Shown: positions 23,176-34,700 of the stretch, piece by piece
Position numbering within the stretch: position 1 is the stretch's first letter
How the letters are laid out: each line of letters opens with the position of its first letter
Origin: Macrothele yani
Lineage: Eukaryota; Arthropoda; Arachnida; Araneae; Macrothelidae
DNA: 64,000 nt
Reading direction: 5' to 3'
Assembly (NCBI GenBank): GCA_039090855.1
Contig: CM077024.1
Span: 66,425,594-66,489,593 of the forward strand
Notes under the pieces: generated by a model
The model's input: only the letters and a program-made list of their open reading frames with translations
Told to the model about the DNA's origin: nothing
Databases searched by the model: none
Program-made: the position numbers and the translations under genes

Positions 23176-24413
23176 TACACCAATGAGCCATTACATTATG
23201 ACCACCTACCTAAGAAGGTGTAGGACCCCCTTTAGCCCGCAAAATAGCAGCCACTCGGCGAAGCATCGATTCAATGAGGTGGCGATCTGGTACCATAATG
23301 TCAGCAGCAAGTCCTTCAGTTCCTGTACATTTCGGGGTGGTGGTGATTTAGTGCGAACCTGCTTTTCCAAGCCGAACCACAAATGTCCAATTGGGTTCAT
23401 GTCAGGTGAATTTGGAGGCCAAGGCATTAACAGAAAGTCACCAGCATATTCCTCGAACGACTGCTTGACGATTAGCCCGCAAAATAGCAGCCACTCGGCG
23501 AGGCATGGATGGCAGTGCGGCATGGCGCTTTATCCTGTAGGTAACGGCCATCACCAGCAAGGAAAACAGTTGCCATGAAGGGCTGAACTTGTTTCGCAAT
23601 GATGTTCAGATACCTGACAGCTGTCAGGGATTGGGCTATTGAGATAATGGGACATAAAGAGTTTCAAGAAAACATCGTCCACAGTATAATACCGCAACAG
23701 CCGGCCTCTTTCGGCCCAACAGTGCATCCAGGTGCCTCAGCCTCCGTTGGTAATCGGCGTATCCACGCTCGGCCGTCTTCATGATGCACCATTAATATTG
23801 ATTCGTCAGACCAGGACACTTTCTTCTAGTCATCCATGGTCCACTCTAGATGATCTTGGGTCCATTCCATGCATTGTTGGCGATGAGGTGCAGTGAGCAT
23901 GGAGACGCGGCTGGGTCTTCGACTACGCAGGCCCATGCTCAGAAGGCTGCGACGAGCTGTGTGCTGTGAAACATTGCCCTGATCACCGGGTGATTTGTCG
24001 CACTATGGCCCTGCGGTCGCTGTGAACAATGCCCGACAGTCTCTGCTCCCCTCTGGCATGATGTTCAGATACCATGAGCTGTGGACGATACACGGATGGA
24101 CGACGGTTCGTCATTTGGTCATCTGCGCAGCACTTTTGACACGTACTCACTACAGCGGCACGTGAACAACCCACAAGCTGCGCCGTTTTCGAGATCGTAG
24201 TTCCGAGGCATCGTGGCATCACAATTTGTCTTTTATCAAACTCCGATAAATCGGGAGCTTTACCATTCTGACTTCGAACACTCTACTAACCGAAACCCGT
24301 CCTTGGGTTGTATGTATACTGCTCTGTGAACTTCACCTGCGCCACCGTCCGGTATCCAGGCAAGCTCATTTATCTAGACTGTGGTGGTCATAATGTAACG
24401 ATTCATCGGTGTA
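23176..24413 (-). mobile_element. Tc1-like DNA transposon, defective (1.24 kb)
   Basis: The TIRs are TACACCAATGAGCCATTACA (23176) and the complement of TACACCGATGAATCGTTACA (ending 24413). Both continue into ATTATGACCACC, with TA at each end. The minus-strand transposase shows the N-terminal helix-turn-helix [20 protein letters not shown] (about 24140-24200) and the C-terminal block PNSPDMNPIGHLWFGLEKQV (about 23370-23430). Tc1 proteins have NPIEHLW there, so the third catalytic Glu is Gly. A 30-bp segment is present twice, 240 bp apart. The frame is broken in between. Confidence 0.88.
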
Positions 24414-24579
24414 TAATTTTCAAAACCATAGCGTCAGGCACTTCTGTGCCATGCAGTCAAAGTTCACGGGACGTATACGAGAGACGACATGTTATGACTT
24501 ATTGTACCATGAACTATGACTTATGGTTACATCTGCCTCCCAGGTAGTGTGTTGGTCGACGGTTTAATACTGTACACCA
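24414..24579. other. Spacer between two Tc1-like elements
   Basis: 166 bases of unassigned sequence; no repeat or gene seen. Confidence 0.5.
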
Positions 24580-26232
24580 TACACTCTTTGCAAAAAAAAA
24601 TATCTATCATTAAATCGAAGCACCCAGAAGGAATCGTCCAATCGAGATAAACATCGGTACGCGCAATGTACATGTATAGGAAAGAAAATGATTGCAATAT
24701 CGAAGCAGTTGGGCTATTTATTCAGATAAAACAGCTACACGAGTGGAACAAGTCAATACGTTGTAGCGCCATTTCTGGCTCGGATACAAACGGTTACCCG
24801 GCGTGGCATAGACGCATACAGTTCACGGATACTGTTCTGAGGTACAGCACGCCACATGGTATCCAAACTGCGGGCCAGTTCGCCGTCCTTCCGGGATTGG
24901 CGTACGTGGCGTCCCATCATGTCGAAACATGTTCGACAGGTGAGAGATCGGGGGATCGGACTGGCTATGGAATGGTGTCGATATTACGAAGGCGGCCTGG
25001 GAGAGTTCATGTATGGCCGGGCATTATCTTGTTGAAAAATTGATCAGTGATACCGCGACGGGAATGGCAACACAACAAGTCGTAGAATGTCGTCGATGTA
25101 CTGTTGAACTGTGAAGGCGTTGACCACTAAGGGTTTTTGGCTATCGTACGAAATGGCACCTCAGACAGTCACTCCCGGAGGGCAAGCCGTGTGCCGTTCC
25201 ACAGTAAAGGCAGGATCCGTGCGCTGGCCGGCTCGTTTCCAGACACGTATGTACTGGTCATCTGCGCCAAGTGCGAATCGTGATTCATCACTGAACACTA
25301 CACGACGCCACTGGACGTTATCACACATTAATCAGGCCTGACACCACTGCAACCGTTGCCAACGATGCTTGCTGCTCAGTGATAGGCGGCGGAATGCCCT
25401 CTTCGAATGTAGTGCCCGTCTGCCAACGGTCCGGACGGCCGCTTCCGCACGTGAAGGCGACGCAGCATGGTCAGGGATGGTTGATAGCAACGAATTCGAT
25501 TCTGTTCGTGCGGCTCTCACAATCGGTCGATCCTCGCGCTCTGTCGTTGCCCTTGGCCGTCCACTGTCCGCATGCCCTCCTCAATCCACTGGCGCCAAAA
25601 TTATTCGATTGACGCGTCCGACCCAAATGCCTGGCGATACGGAGACTTGACCTACTGGCCTCTCTCAGCCCAATAATGCGCCCTCTCTCAACTGCTCGTA
25701 GTGTGCACGCATCCGACGTTGAGACATTCCGACGTTGTGGAACGTGAAGTTAATGCAACCGCAGTCCGCTGTCACAATTGTCTCTGCGCGTGAACTTTGC
25801 TCTTGATATATCCTCCTTGATGCGCAGTTCCCATGCGCTGTTGCGGTCCACTGTTTAGTCATTGGTCGTTATGCTTTAATCATATTCGGCCCTGGCTTGC
25901 ATGAGGAGTTTTTTTTTTTTTTTTTGATTGGAGGTTTAACGACCACCGTGAGCACCTCAATGGGCTATAAGCAGTCGCCCGTCCCTAATTTAGGGTCACT
26001 GGTTCCAGGGAAGGAAGAGAACCAGTGCCGTAAGACAAACACAACATCCATGCCTCACCGGGATTCGAACCCGGACCCCGTTCGGACGAATGATCAGAGG
26101 CCATCGTTTAGACCACTGCGCCACCGGGGCGGTCATGAGGAGTTTCATCTGGACCGAGCGACACTCTTGGGGTGCTTCGTTTCTTTTTATTTTTATTTTT
26201 ATTTTATTTTATTTTTTTTGGCAAAGAGTGTA
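24580..26232 (-). mobile_element. Second Tc1-like DNA transposon, carrying a SINE
   Basis: The terminal inverted repeats are TACACTCTTTGC at 24580-24591 and its complement at 26221-26232, each running into an A-rich stretch and GAAGCACCC; TA flanks are included. The minus strand encodes broken transposase: LSSKHRWQRLQWCQA (about 25340), VVFSDESRFALGADDQY (about 25280-25320; first catalytic Asp in SDES), and SPDLSPVEHVST (about 24925-24960; third acidic residue kept). Its family differs from the neighbour at 23176, as the TIRs are unrelated. A family-1 SINE is inserted at 25912-26133. Without it the element is about 1.4 kb. Confidence 0.82.
25912..26133 (-). mobile_element. Family-1 SINE inserted in the Tc1-like element
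   Basis: A full-length minus-strand copy with poly-T at the left and head CCACCGGGGCGG at the right. The TSD is CATGAGGAGTTT at 25900-25911 and 26134-26145. The SINE is younger than the DNA transposon it sits in. Confidence 0.92.
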
Positions 26233-27148
26233 TATACCGCAGCGTTGGCAGCGTTAACTCCACAAATATCCCCAGAAATCACTGGCTTCTACACAAAAAC
26301 CAGACTCGTCGCTACATATGATATAGCATTCCTTATCCCGAAGTTATCGAGGCAGGTACCACTCCACGCCCTGCTGACAAGATTTATCAATCAGCGGAAA
26401 ACACCACAATGCACATATGCATGCTAGCTTGCCTCGGCGAATCGTCCGGAAATGGTTCATCGTATTATGGTAGTGGCTTTCTGTTTTGCTGATAGTGGCT
26501 AACTGCCATTGGCGGTAGACACGTGTCACAAGATAGAGATGTTATCCTCCAACGTGCACCAAATTTTGCTGACAACAGTGTTTAGCGCTTCGTAACCACT
26601 GTCGCCAGCACTTTGAATGACTATTGTACGATTGAAGCCTACGTGTTTACCTTCTTTACAATCCGGGTTGTCAGATGATCCGCCCTCTTCTGAAAGATAT
26701 AAGCTGGCGAAATGGCTGATTCCTACATTGTCCTGACATTCAGTACATGGCGATCATCTTTCAAGCTCCTTCCTACAGGATCCCCAAGTGTTTCACTTAC
26801 AAATTCGTAAAGTATTTATTCGAAGCCGCAACATGTTTGCCTTATAACGCCCACTCTCTCCTCCTAATTTGTCTGAGATTGGAATCAATACCAGTTGCGC
26901 TGCCTTGCTCTCTGTTGAAGTATTTTACGAAAGCAAATCTTGCCACTTCTTGGTACTATAATTCGGTGTCATGGAGTGCCAGTACATATGGAACACTTTG
27001 ACAATAGCTCCTCTTTTGTGTTATAGACCCATATTTTTATCACACCCTGTGCGCTATCCTTCTGAAACAACAACGGAATTCTATTTTTATATTACAAACA
27101 ATGGATTTGTAATGACTGATGATCGAAATCTACTTGAAGTCAATATAT
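26233..27148. other. Non-coding, nothing recognised
   Basis: Short ORFs only. No repeat boundary seen apart from the start of the module array at 27149. Confidence 0.5.
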
Positions 27149-29452
27149 AACAAGAAAGATGACACCGAATTTTCGGGTGTAATAAGCACATCTTTTGAAT
27201 TCGTTCTGAAGAAAAAATAAGAAAGAAGTTTTTCAATCGGGTTTTTAATCCCTCAGATATTGCTGTAAACGGAATCGTGAGCTTACGCCCTCTGGTTGCA
27301 GACTTGTGCGTTAAGAAAAACATGAATTTATATCAGAAACATTTCGCACCGTAAACGCTCTCCAACACCGAAATAATATTTGAAATCGGACTCTTAGAAA
27401 CAGAGATATCGACAAAAATACCATGCATTATTTTAGGAAGAAAGTATTCTCAAAAGGTTTTTCCATATGAACGGTATCGGTCCAAGAAAAAAAAATTAAG
27501 CCCATGTTTTTCTACAAATACATCAGAAGCAGAAATTAACACTTATGGCCCCTGGTGGCCAAACCATTTTTTACCAAACATTAGAAATTATGTGAAAAAT
27601 ATTTTCCATCAGGTCTTGTGTGCGATACAGGAAGAAATTTTCAAATCGGAGATTCAGAAGCAGAAATAACGCAGAAAACGCAATTCACATTTGTGCCCCC
27701 TAGCGAAAAGTCTATGATTTACCTGAAAATTTTGAATTTATAGGAAAAACATTTAGCATCGGAAACACTATCGAAAAAAGAAGGAATTTTTCAAATCGGA
27801 CCCCTAGAAGTAGAGATATTGACAAAAATAAGATATACATCTACGCCCCTTGGCGCAGAAACCATGCATTATTTCAAGACGAAAATGTTCCTAAAAGGTT
27901 TGTCGACATGAGTAGTGACGGTCAACAAATGACTTTTTTTTGCAATCGAGATTTTAGGAGCTCATATTTTGTTGCAATTGCATCAGAAGCGGAAATTAAG
28001 ACTTACGCCACCTGGTGGCCAAACCATTTTTTACAAAAATTAGAATTAGAAATTACGTGCAAGAATTAGAAATTACGTTCAAAGGATTTCCCATCAGGAG
28101 CTGTATCCGGGGATGAAAGAATTTTTCAAATCGGAGATTTAGAAGCAGAGATATAAGGAAAAAGCAAATTACCTTTACGCCCCCTAGCAGAAAGTCTAAG
28201 AATAACTTGAAATTTTTTGAAATAATATGAAAAACATGTCACACTGGAAAAAGAATCCAACAAAGAAGGAATTTTCCAAATCGGACTCATAGAAGTAGAG
28301 ATATTGACAAAAATAAGATATACATCTACGTCGCCTGACGTAGAAACCCTGCATTATTTTAAGAAGAAAATGTTTCTAAAAGGTTTGTCGACAGGAGTAG
28401 TATCGGTCTACAAACGACGTTTTTTTCAATCGAGAATTTAGAAGCTCATATTTTGCTGCAAATACATCAGATGCGGAAATTAAGATTTACGCCACTTAGT
28501 GGCCAAATCATTTTTTTTACAAAAATTAGAAATTATGTGCAAACGATTTTCCATCAGGAGCTGTGTCCGATGCAGAAATAATTTTTCAAATCGGAGATTT
28601 AGAAGCAGAGATATATGGGGAAACGCAATTTACCCCTACGCCCCCTAGCGGAAAGTCTATGAGTAACTTGCAAATTTTGAAATTATATGAAAAACATGTC
28701 ACACTGAAAACACTATCCAACAAAGAAGGAATTTTTCAAAGCGGACACCTAGAAGTAGAGACATTGACAAAGATAAGATACACATCTACGCCACCTGGCG
28801 GAGGAAATGTGGAATATTTTAAGAAGGAAATATTGCGAAAAGGTTTATCGATGTGAGTGGCATCAGTCCACGAAAGAATTCTTTCAATCGATATTTTAGA
28901 AGCTCACATTTTTTGGCAAATACATCAGAAGCAAAAATTAACACTTACGCCCCCTGGTGGCCAAAGTATTCTTTACCAAAGATTTGAAATTATATGCAAA
29001 AGATTTTCCATCAGGAGTTGTATCCGCTGAAGAAAAAAAAAAAATTCAAATCGGAGTTTTAGAAGATGAGTTATCGGGGAAGATATAATTTACTTTTACG
29101 CCCCCTAGCGGAAATCTATGCGTAATTTGAAAAAGTAACTATATCTAAAATACTCTTCTACATAAATGGAATCTAAAGATAAAGATTCTTTTCAATCGGA
29201 TGTTTAGGAGCAAGTATGTGCAATAAAACTTATTTTTGAATTCGACATCATGTGCACTTACGCCCTCTAGCGGCGAAATTGTACCTCGTAAAAAAACGAA
29301 ATAAAGGATCATAATTCGCATATTTGAAGCTTCCTAATGCAAAAAGAATTTTTCAAATCGGAATAATAGTTGCAGAGATATCGTGGGTACAGACGGACGG
29401 ACGGACAAACCGGTAACATAAGCATGATCTTTTTTTACAGAAGACGTGCTAA
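27149..29452 (+). repeat. Composite satellite-like element of ~155-bp modules with CTCF-like motifs (copy 1)
   Basis: About 14 related modules of ~150-160 bp, each built as TTTTTCAAATCGGA, TTAGAAGCAGAGATAT, then a GCCCCCTAGCGG- or GCCACCTGGTGG-type core. Cores lie near 27290, 27548, 27693, 27843, 28003, 28174, 28326, 28484, 28636, 28786, 28946, 29094 and 29254; one module has lost its core near 27430. Modules come in three types repeating every ~460 bp, a higher-order repeat. The reverse complement of six cores fits CCRSYAGRKGGC exactly. The left edge is AACAAGAAAGATGACACCGA. The right edge is GACGGACGGACAAACCGG followed by AAGACGTGCTAA. Both edges recur in the copy at 46307, so this is a dispersed unit. 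Confidence 0.88.
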
Positions 29453-29795
29453 CTAGGTGGAGTGAATACGAGCAACAAAATGCTTTAAATTAATGGTTTT
29501 TGGTGTTCATGAGATATGAAATCGTATCAGAAATTGTTCACTGCACCTGAGCAAGACCCATCTATTGCTTTGGACACGAACTGATCCGTACCAACATACT
29601 TTGAAATCTGAATACCATAGTATGAATTGCAGCTGCACGTAAAGATTCCTGCAGCTGCAATTCATACTATGGTATTCAGGTTTACTATATTACTTGATAA
29701 CAGAAGCCAGACCCTTCCTGGAGAGTGGACGCGAAATCATTTCACCGTTTGCTCTGAAAAGCTTTCCACTTAAGAAATGTAAGTAGAAAACTTAC
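29453..29795. repeat. Spacer with a 30-bp perfect fold-back
   Basis: The arms 29608-29637 (CTGAATACCATAGTATGAAT...) and 29650-29679 are exactly complementary with a 12-nt loop. Nothing else recognised. Confidence 0.9.
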
Positions 29796-29994
29796 GCCGC
29801 CCCAGTATTGTAGTGATCTAAGTGCTGGCTTATGACCATTCGTCCGGGATGGGTCCGGATTTGAATACCGGCGGAGCATGGATGTTGTATGTCTTATGGC
29901 ACTGGCTCTTTGCCTTCCCTGGAAACAGTGGTCCTACATTTGAAACGGGCGACTGCTTATAGCCCATTGAGTTGCTCAGGGTGGTCGTTAAACC
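29796..29994 (+). mobile_element. Diverged family-1 SINE
   Basis: It begins GCCGCCCCAGTATTGTAGTG and ends GTGGTCGTTAAACCCC. The A box is altered and the B box reads GGATTTGAATACC. There is no poly-A tail or clear TSD, so this is an old copy. Confidence 0.85.
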
Positions 29995-30005
29995 CCTTCC
30001 CCCTG

Positions 30006-30360
30006 TAACGTATACTTTAGATTCAGTTTCCTTTTGATTTTACTATCTCTTGTTATTTTATTTTCCTATGCAAATTATCTTCTCACTTAACGAGATGTTA
30101 TTTCTTCCGCTGAATGATATGTGGCAACGAGTGTAAGTCATGACGTGTGGTATGCAGTATATATAGGCGCGCTCAACTATACCAAGAGAGCTTCGTTTTA
30201 TGTGATAGGTTCTTCTTAATTATTGTTATGCGATTCTACGAAAGTTCGGATATTCAGTAGTAGTGTGATTTCTTGAGAGTGTGTTTGATAATACCAGGAG
30301 TTCTCCAATAAAAGGTTTAAAGTGAGTACGTTTTCTCAGTTCATATTATTGTCAGACCTC
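30006..30360 (+). promoter_or_regulatory. Possible solo LTR or promoter-like segment
   Basis: TGTAACG at 30005 is followed by TATATATA at 30158-30165 in a GC-rich context (GGCGCGCTC) and AATAAA at 30307-30312 about 145 bp later. This order resembles an LTR (U3 TATA, R polyadenylation). No second LTR, primer-binding site or convincing TSD was found, so it could be coincidence. Confidence 0.3.
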
Positions 30361-31383
30361 TGTCTGGCTGTTAAGTCTCTTTCATTAAGTGTCTCCATTA
30401 AGTCCAGGGTATATTGTGTTTACCGCTCTAATAAGGAGCCTTCAAGGTACTAATGTACTAAAACCGAAGTTATAGTACTGATAGTCAAGATAATGAGGAA
30501 CGCTGAGTAAAAAGAAGTTCCATATTCAATGAATTTATTGCACGTGCGAGTCTTACCTAAACAAACTCTAGCACTTTGAAGATTAGGTACACTTTAGCTA
30601 CGTCAAGTAACCTTCCAATAACCCTAACGTGACTTAACGTAAACTTCCCTGCACTACACGTCCAGCGGAGAACTTTATTCATTATACCCCAAAAAAATTA
30701 CAAACTTTCATTTATTTCAAGTAGGCTAACATTGCAGAAGTCGCAGTTGCGAAGTAAATGCGATAAAAAGCAAATGCAAATTTTTTTAGTATCCTGTGAA
30801 GCTCCATATATTATTGTCTCAAAGCATAGACTGTCTGTTTATCGTCATTACACGGTTAATTACTCGACAACAGCCAGTTTCCGGAATTCAAATGCAACAT
30901 ATTTTAAAGGATTCTGTTTGGACAGAATTTAGGTAATGATTTATGCTTCAGTCGAAATAATTTTAAACTGAAAGAAAAAAAAGATGATTACCAGTACTTG
31001 ACTTCTTATTTCCTCTAACGTGATGTTAAACACATTTGCATATCAATATATCGCCATGTTGCCATATAAACCACTATAAACCAGACAGAGAGAGAGAGAG
31101 AGTAAAGAAGAGAATATTTATGTTACATTTCGCTTTCTGTTGTTTCATCTGCGTCTTTTATGATTTACCGAAAAGAATGTTTTTACAGTTATGAGTAATG
31201 AAATTTCTCTATGGCTTAACTTCTGGACCTTAGATAAATGAAAGTGAACTTAATGTAGGAATACATGGAATGCAGAATAAATTCTGCTCATTTTTTGCAT
31301 GAAATTTCTGTCTGTCGAAGAGAGAAAAAAAAATTGAAAGTTTGAAAGTAAGAACATGAAAAATAATTTAGAGTTACATTTGG

Positions 31384-31389
31384 TTTATT
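31384..31389 (-). promoter_or_regulatory. Candidate poly(A) signal for the basonuclin transcript
   Basis: The plus strand reads TTTATT, which is AATAAA on the minus strand, about 410 bases past the stop codon. The region is AT-rich, so such hexamers occur by chance. This is only a candidate, and the 3' UTR end is not otherwise marked. Confidence 0.25.
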
Positions 31390-31794
31390 TCAGTACAAAT
31401 ATTCAGATATTTCCAATAATTCTTTATAAAATTACGTAGAAATATTTGAATATTTTGGATACAGAGAAAGTATTCTTAATACTTCACCTTTCTACACGAC
31501 TCAGTGCAGCAACCAATAACACTGATAAAACTTTCAAATATAAACATTTACAGAAGATTTACGAGAAATGACACTTTACATTGAACTCCTAAGGAGAGAG
31601 GATATTTCCCCGAACTGGTTTTTTCTTTCAGAAGTCTCTTTGGTAGTCACGGATAGTCATCGTCCATATACTGGCAGCACTACCAATTGTTCTCTTCGGC
31701 GGGAAATCTTTTTCGTCAAGCACGTATATAATAATTATGATACAATACATTAGGTAAATTGGCACTGAATAGAATTTAAAGAACAAGGTGCTGT

Positions 31795-34700
31795 TCATGA
31801 ACCTGAAGGTGATTCTTTTTTGGCCCGGTGATGATGGTGGTGTTCCTCGGCATCACAATGTTTCTCCCTGTCTGTTGCCGAGAGGAAAACTTTTGTACAG
31901 TCCTCGGCTGGACAGGGGACCAGATCTGGCATGTGAGTGCCTTCATAGTGATCTCTTAGGTGGGCAGCGTCCACGAAAAGCCTCTGGCAAAAGTTACAAG
32001 AAAATCGACCGTCACTGTCGGGAATGAGTTCTGCATCCAGCACTAATGACTTGTGACTCCTGGGTTCTTCTTTGTCTTGCGTTGGTGATGGGGATTTGAG
32101 ATGAGGACTGGGTGTAGAACTAATAGAACTGATTGGTGTGTCCTCACGACCATCTGAGATTCCAGTCCCTCCCTCGTGTAGGGAAGAACCTGAAGTTGAG
32201 GTGGTGGGAACCATGAATGCCGGATGAAAACTGGACATGACGCCCAGAGGGCCAGCAGGTAAGTGGTTCACGAACGGATTGGAAGGCAAAAATCCATCAG
32301 GAATGCGTCCATGATAGAGGTCTGCAAAGTTCAAGGGCATACTTTGAGGGTCATATATTCTTGAAAAATAATCATCTCGCAATGGAGTCCCGGGGTGTGC
32401 GTAAGGAAATATTGATGCCTTTTCGAAATAGTGGCCTTTGTCTGCTGTAGTCGATAGAAGTTTCCTATGCAGATTTAAGTTGGCACTATGACGATCCCTA
32501 CTGCGTTTTGAGGGAAAAGCTGCATTGCATCCCTCCACGGTGCACTTATGCATCAGTTTCAGATGCACGTTCTGATAGTGAGTCTTGACACCAAAGTGAT
32601 TCTGAAAGATTTTACCACATGCTATGCACCTCCTGGGGTTTTCTTTGTCGACAGGTATGTCCACAGCTCCAATCATTGAGGCATCTCTATACATGGGTAA
32701 CATAGAAAGCTGACCGTCTGGATCAGAGTCATTGGCGTTAACTGAAATTCCACTGCTAGGCACTGGAATAGATACAGCAGGCGTTTCTACGGAGGAGATC
32801 GACTGGATTTTGTCCCTGTTTAGTGTATCGGAAGTACTTGTAGGTGTAGAAGACGCTAAACCAAGACCGGGTGCATGGAAGGAAATCCCTGTCGATGAAG
32901 CTATGTGGTTGCTAAAGGGCGATTTTGTATGGTTTATGAGTCCTGTAAATGCTCCCAAAGAAAGTGTTTCCAAGTGACGCAAAGGGCTCTCTTGGACTTC
33001 ATCTGTTTCAGGAATTGGCTTAATAACCGGATCTCTCTGTTTCGATAAATCTAACGACACCACTTCCGGCTCCTTTGCACTCAAGTTCTCTACTTTGAAG
33101 TTGTTGGCAGTGAAAGGGATGTGGTTTTTTATTCGCATTTCGTGCCTGTCGTCTGGTCGTAGCATGTGCGTGGATATTGGAGGAGGATGATTTGTGATAG
33201 AGTATGACGACGTGATTGGCAATGGAAGCGGTGGAGCTGAGTCAGAGTCTTTGTCCAGGTCATCATCTTTAGAATCGTCTTCGAGAAGATCAGAGCTGAG
33301 GTCATCGGATTTAGATTCTAACAGCCCATTATCATCGACAAAAGTGTCACTGCTACTGTCATCCGTTGATATGTACTGCAGGTCGTCATCGCTTGTAACG
33401 GGGCATTTGGTTGGATTAAAGCTCTTTCTTTTTCTTACCCCCTTATTGACATTCGACGTCTGATGGTCATCTTTCATCGATAGATCAATTCCCTCGTCGC
33501 CGTCATTGCTAATATCGGCATCTAAGCCGTTCTGTTCCAAACGTGGCTTTTTTGTGAGAGATAACGCCTCATCATCCTTCAGATGAATCATTTGATGTAA
33601 ATGTCCAAGACGTCCACTGATTTCGGCATTGTCCTCTACAGTGCTAGAAGGGAGGTTTTCATGCCTCCCAGAATCTCCATGACTAAGCCTATCTTCCTTT
33701 TCCCTTTCTGTGTCGGAAATGGCTGGATGAAGGATTGGTGGAGGTCCGAGTAGACTATTGCCACTATTGAAAGTAACCATACCGGATGTAGGAATCAGAG
33801 GAAAAGGAAGAGAACTCCGACCATCGTGATGCGACAGTTTTCGGCGCAGGTTTGGAGTATGTAGTTTTGGATTGGGGTTTGCACTATGGCGGTTGCGACT
33901 CCTTCGTGAACTGAACATCATATTGCAGCCATCAACGGTGCACTTGTGCATCTCTCTCAAGTGCACAGCACTAAAGTGAATTTTCAGTGCCCCTTTGTCG
34001 CAAAATGTCTTGAGGCATACATGGCACTGCACTCTTTTCTTTCCCGTGGAAGGATTAGTCGTCAAACTACTCAGCATCAGAGGGTTCCATCTTCTCTTCA
34101 TAGGGTTAGCGGATTTTCTCAGATGACGCACTTTCTTCGCTGCGAATATGGAGTCCAGATGACTGCCAATGGAAACGTGTTGAGTTAAATTAATTGCACC
34201 ATTGGTATCGTTCTCAGACTCTTCATCGGTGGCGCTAAGATCGGAGTTCATTATGATGTGCGAGTTGGTGGCCGTAGTATACGTCGAGCTCAGTGATCCC
34301 GTTAGTGCAAATGCGGAAGTAGTCGCCGTAGGAGACGAGAGTGGAGTTGTTTGAGCGAAAGAAAGAGTCGGAATTTCGGAAGGTCTGCTGTCTGGGCTGC
34401 TCCTGTCCCTTCGAAAATCATAGGGCTGCATGTTCTGTAGTTTGTTGAGCGGAGAAGAGGAGGAAAGAGGGCTGTTCACAGGAGATCCAGTTGTAGGAGA
34501 CATGGAATTTGTAGAACTGACGCTAGATGGCTGGCGGCTTGGACGTGACACAGGTGGAAGTGGAACTGCAGCTGATGGTGTCTGCGGAAGAGTAGGAGTA
34601 CTGACGTGGCCAGGACGAGGCAGGGCTGTAGGAGCTAGGCGATTAGTCCTCTGAATGAAACGCTTGATGTCAGAGTCAGAATACTCCCTTCCTCCGTGGA

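Larger units (their letters stand above)
29995..31794. other. 3' flank of the basonuclin exon; non-coding
   Basis: It contains a TATA/AATAAA pair (30158, 30307) described separately, a short (GA) run at 31086-31102 and possible 3' UTR. No ORF of note. Confidence 0.5.

Noticed and set aside
23084..23578. 164-codon plus-strand ORF
   Set aside because: Antisense of the Tc1-like transposase, which reads sensibly on the minus strand (SPDMNPIGHLW).
24666..25650. Plus-strand ORFs of 76-125 codons
   Set aside because: They are antisense to the second Tc1-like transposase; the minus-strand reading gives family motifs.
28563..28856. 97-codon ORF in the module array
   Set aside because: It spans two modules and resembles an ORF at 47511-47834 only because the DNA is repeated. 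It has no start context, domain or independent conservation.
32732..34654. Short plus-strand ORFs across the basonuclin exon
   Set aside because: Shadows of the minus-strand coding sequence.
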